From Rhodobiaceae bacterium (lineage in GTDB: Bacteria; Pseudomonadota; Alphaproteobacteria; RS24), in contig NYTN01000085.1 of NCBI GenBank assembly GCA_002683515.1, positions 1-8,135 of the forward strand: 8,135 nucleotides of DNA. Reading direction: 5' to 3'. The notes below the pieces were generated by a model. That model saw only the letters and a list, made by a program, of their open reading frames with translations. It had not been told where the DNA came from and ran no database searches. This document shows positions 5,930-8,135 of this stretch, one piece after another (the first letter of the stretch is position 1; every line of letters starts with the position of its first letter). The translations under genes were made by a program, and so were the position numbers.

Positions 5930-7429
5930 ATGAGCGATAAAGTTATTCTCAGTATTGATCAAGGAACAACCTCTACCCGGGCGGTCGTCCTGTCACAATC
6001 TGGTCAAGCCTTATCAATTGCGCAAAAAGAACTCATACAGCATTACCCTGTTTCCGGCTGGGTTGAGCATGACCCCAATGATATTTGGCAGGATACGCTG
6101 TCCATGTGTCGTAAAGCGCTAAAAAGAGTGCCGAATATTGAGGTTGTGGGTATCGGAATTAGCAATCAACGGGAAACCACAATTCTCTGGAATCGTCATA
6201 CCGGTAAACCTGTTTACCCTGCAATTGTTTGGCAGGACCGCCGCACAGCAGAATTTTGTGATGTGCTCAAACACCAAGGGCATGAAGATATGATTCATGC
6301 CCGTACTGGGTTACTGCTTGATGCTTATTTCTCAGCTAGCAAAATTAATTGGATACTTAATAATGTTGCTGGCGCACGAGACTCTGCAGATGCAGGAGAC
6401 TTAGCATTCGGAACAGTTGATAGTTGGCTTATCTGGAATTTGACAGGCGGGAGGATGCACGCGACTGATGCGACAAACGCATCTCGCACAAGTCTTTATA
6501 ATATCTCTACCGGTGCATGGGATGATACCTTACTAAGCCTATTCGATATTCCAGCGTCCATCTTGCCTGAGGTTAAAGAATGTGCAGATGATTTTGGCTT
6601 CACAGGGGAGAGTTTACTAGGCTCTAAAATTCCTATCGCAGGGGTCGCTGGCGATCAGCAGGCCGCGGCTTTCGGGCAAGCTTGTTTTCAGACGGGCATG
6701 ATGAAATCAACATACGGAACAGGATGTTTTGCGCTGGTGAATACAGGTTCACATCAGGTTCAGTCAACCAATCGTTTACTCTCTACGATTGCCTATCGCT
6801 TAAATGGCGAAACAGTTTATGCGCTTGAAGGCAGTATATTTATGGCCGGTGCGATTATACAATGGCTGAGAGACGGGTTGAATATGGTGCGGGACGCATC
6901 TGAAATTGAGGCGCTTGCAGTCGCCGCTGACCCTAATAATGAAGTGGTTTTAATCCCTGCGTTTACTGGCCTTGGTGCCCCGTATTGGCGTCCGGAAGCA
7001 CGTGCTGCCATTGTGGGGCTTACCAGAAATGCCGGTAAGGCTGAAATTGCTCATGCTGCTCTGCAAGCTGTTTCCTTGCAAACTGAAGATCTATTGATTG
7101 CCATGCGCTTGGATATGTCCAAGCAGGGTCTTTCATCTCCGTCACATTTACGGGTTGATGGGGGAATGGTGAATAATAACTGGTTCGTCCAAAACCTGTC
7201 GGACATAACCAATATTCCAATCGACCGACCTGTTACCGTTGAAACAACGGCTCTCGGTGTGGCTTATCTTGCCGGATTACAGCGAGGTATATTCAGTAAT
7301 CTTGAAGACATAACCGAGAAATGGAAACTTGATAGAAGTTTCATTCCGCAAATGCCTGTTAATCGACGAGAAATAATTTTATCTCGCTGGTCTGGGGCGA
7401 TTTCCAAGATTTTGCATGACGAGTCATGA
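5930..7429 (+). CDS. glpK: Glycerol kinase
   Basis: This cytoplasmic FGGY-family kinase converts glycerol and ATP to glycerol 3-phosphate, the entry step of glycerol use and a supply for lipids. The 499-residue length matches the family. The phosphate-binding DQGTTSTRA lies at residues 10-18. The expected glycerol contacts are Arg81-Glu82 (in SNQRETT), Tyr133 (DAYFSASK) and the catalytic base Asp242 (AGDQQAA). The ATP-site loop is STYGTGCF (260-267), and the FGGY C-terminal signature DGGMVNNNWFVQ is at 410-421. Relative to E. coli GlpK, the loop that binds the inhibitor fructose 1,6-bisphosphate reads LLGSKIP instead of GGTRIP, and the IIA-Glc docking tail (PGIETTERNY) reads PQMPVNRREI, so enteric-type allosteric control is probably absent. 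The ribosome binding site is weak (GAAAG at 5921-5925), and a 4-codon frame ATGAAAGTAGAATGA overlaps the start. No glpF, glpD or glpR is in the window. Confidence 0.97.
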   Translation: MSDKVILSIDQGTTSTRAVVLSQSGQALSIAQKELIQHYPVSGWVEHDPNDIWQDTLSMCRKALKRVPNIEVVGIGISNQRETTILWNRHTGKPVYPAIVWQDRRTAEFCDVLKHQGHEDMIHARTGLLLDAYFSASKINWILNNVAGARDSADAGDLAFGTVDSWLIWNLTGGRMHATDATNASRTSLYNISTGAWDDTLLSLFDIPASILPEVKECADDFGFTGESLLGSKIPIAGVAGDQQAAAFGQACFQTGMMKSTYGTGCFALVNTGSHQVQSTNRLLSTIAYRLNGETVYALEGSIFMAGAIIQWLRDGLNMVRDASEIEALAVAADPNNEVVLIPAFTGLGAPYWRPEARAAIVGLTRNAGKAEIAHAALQAVSLQTEDLLIAMRLDMSKQGLSSPSHLRVDGGMVNNNWFVQNLSDITNIPIDRPVTVETTALGVAYLAGLQRGIFSNLEDITEKWKLDRSFIPQMPVNRREIILSRWSGAISKILHDES

Positions 7430-7447
7430 ATTCAGTGTGATGATAGC

Positions 7448-7470
7448 ATTCTCAAAGAATATTCGGAGGG
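7448..7470 (+). promoter_or_regulatory. Small hairpin/palindrome and strong ribosome binding site before the cytochrome gene
   Basis: ATTCT (7448-7452) and AGAAT (7456-7460) form a 5-base hairpin with a CAA loop. The overlapping palindrome GAATATTC (7457-7464) directly abuts the Shine-Dalgarno GGAGGG (7465-7470), which lies four bases before the GTG start. The strong site explains how a GTG start can be used. The palindrome could affect access to it, but there is no evidence for this. Confidence 0.35.
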
Positions 7471-7474
7471 GATC

Positions 7475-7939
7475 GTGATTAAAAGACTTTTTATTCTAGT
7501 TGGAATACCCGTTTTAGTTGGCTTAACCCTTTCAAGTTTTGAGCCACTTATGGCCCAGAGCGATGAGGCCATGATGGTTGCTCAAGAAGAAAGAAAACAA
7601 AGATTTAAAGCCAGTAGCGCATCCATGAAAGCTCTATACCGCGAATATTTGCCTGCGGAAGATTATCAGGCCATCAAGGCCGAAGCGACGGTTTTGGTGA
7701 AATGGGCGATAGATATGCCCGAGGCCTTTCCATTTGGCAGTGACAGCATTAATGATGAAGCCAAACCTGAAATATGGACTGATTTTGAAGGTTTTAAATC
7801 TGCGGCTAAAGCGTTTGAAACGGCTTCTTTAGATCTACAAAAAGCGGCCGAGCAAAATGATATTAGTCTGGTTAAAACGGCGCTAGGGAATGTTGGTGCG
7901 AGTTGTAAAGCCTGCCACCAAAAATACCGCAAAAAATAA
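7475..7939 (+). CDS. Cytochrome c'/c-556 family protein (class II cytochrome c), exported
   Basis: This is a 154-residue precursor of a periplasmic four-helix-bundle haem protein. It has a signal peptide: basic MIKR, a hydrophobic core to about residue 20, and probable cleavage after PLMA (residue 27), leaving about 127 residues, the usual mature size. The single haem site is CKACH (144-148), placed ten residues from the C-terminus as in class II cytochromes, with Cys144/Cys147 binding haem and His148 as axial ligand. PEIWTDFEGF (98-107) and the preceding amphipathic helices also fit the family. Cytochromes c' bind NO or CO at a five-coordinate haem, while c-556 relatives have a Met sixth ligand. 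Met51 in the first helix might serve, so the subtype is open. The start is GTG with a strong GGAGGG site. It lies 45 bases after glpK and may share its transcript, but no functional link to glycerol is evident. Confidence 0.9.
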   Translation: MIKRLFILVGIPVLVGLTLSSFEPLMAQSDEAMMVAQEERKQRFKASSASMKALYREYLPAEDYQAIKAEATVLVKWAIDMPEAFPFGSDSINDEAKPEIWTDFEGFKSAAKAFETASLDLQKAAEQNDISLVKTALGNVGASCKACHQKYRKK

Positions 7940-7979
7940 AAAGCAATTTGGAGCCACTGCCCCCTAGTTTAAAATTGTT
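7931..7979 (-). terminator. Likely terminator for the minus-strand gene at the right edge
   Basis: Read on the minus strand just after the TAG at 7964-7966, GGGGC (complement of 7959-7963) pairs with GCTCC (7950-7954) around an AGTG loop, with one G-U pair. An outer A-T stem, CAATTT (complement of 7972-7977) with AAATTG (complement of 7944-7949), encloses it. The T-rich run CTTTTTATTTTTT follows at once. The inner stem pairs well only in the minus-strand transcript, and no T-run follows on the plus strand. The T-run overlaps the last codons of the cytochrome gene. Confidence 0.4.
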
Positions 7980-8135
7980 AAGCTCCAGCTCGCCGAAATA
8001 CAAATCGCCAGGAGCGCAAGTCCTAAAAGGGGGGCAGCTTTATTCTGTGCTTTTATTATCTCTTCAGAATGGATTTTGTCCGCAATCATTTGCCCTGTAA
8101 TCATTTGAGAAGTGAGTTTTTCTTTGAAAAAAATA
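7964..8135 (-). CDS. Unrecognised protein, C-terminal 56 residues (rest outside window), membrane-anchored tail
   Basis: A minus-strand frame is open from the right edge of the window to TAG at 7964-7966. The 56 residues seen begin with a basic/polar helix-like stretch (FFKEKLTSQMITGQMIADK, then IHSEEIIKAQNKA). They end with one hydrophobic segment, PLLGLALLAICISASWSLT, followed by ILN and the stop. The composition is convincingly protein-like, and a hairpin with a T-run sits right behind the stop, so I read it as the end of a real gene convergent with the cytochrome gene. Two in-frame ATG codons (MITGQ and MIADK) could start a 40-46-residue single-span protein instead, but the frame continues unbroken beyond them and neither has a clear ribosome binding site. 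I do not recognise the family. The sequence suggests a C-terminal membrane anchor or the last helix of a membrane protein. Confidence 0.6.
   Translation of the reverse strand, partial: IFFKEKLTSQMITGQMIADKIHSEEIIKAQNKAAPLLGLALLAICISASWSLTILN

Noticed and set aside
1..8135. A defence system, mobile element, CRISPR array or other exotic system
   Set aside because: I saw no repeat array, transposase, integrase, nuclease, toxin-antitoxin pair or phage gene on either strand. All clear genes belong to common families with similar base composition.

Overview
The window looks like ordinary chromosomal DNA of an alphaproteobacterium with moderate to low G+C (mid-40s percent by eye). The best taxonomic signals are a short, 252-residue NAD kinase ending in the FD-x-x-HNL-x-ERI-x-x-EQF tail typical of alphaproteobacterial NadK, and a class II (c'-type) cytochrome c. 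I cannot place it more precisely. Both edges cut genes.

Layout: (1) Positions 1-1404 hold the C-terminal three quarters of threonyl-tRNA synthetase (thrS), whose 5' end lies outside the window. (2) A 455-base stretch without an intact gene follows. It holds a possible weak terminator, a minus-strand open stretch with no start that may be a decayed beta-barrel gene, and inverted repeats in front of the next operon. (3) Positions 1860-5100 form a tight plus-strand operon: a YdjA-like nitroreductase, a NorM-type MATE exporter and an MFS transporter, joined by two ATGA stop/start overlaps. (4) nadK (NAD kinase) lies on the minus strand, and its stop codon interlocks with the MFS stop codon. (5) glpK (glycerol kinase) runs divergently from nadK across a 74-base gap. 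(6) A secreted cytochrome c'-like protein follows 45 bases after glpK, with a strong ribosome binding site and a GTG start. (7) The right edge holds the C-terminal 56 residues of an unrecognised minus-strand protein ending in a membrane segment, with a likely terminator that overlaps the end of the cytochrome gene.

How the genes work together: thrS, nadK and glpK are housekeeping or central-metabolism genes. The nitroreductase-MATE-MFS group suggests a redox-modify-and-export (detoxification) unit, but this is inferred from gene order only. I saw no tRNA or rRNA gene, CRISPR array, insertion sequence, phage gene or attachment site. I do not see a clearly undescribed system. The points most worth a second look are the coupled reductase/two-transporter operon, the decayed minus-strand stretch, and the truncated membrane-anchored protein at the right edge.
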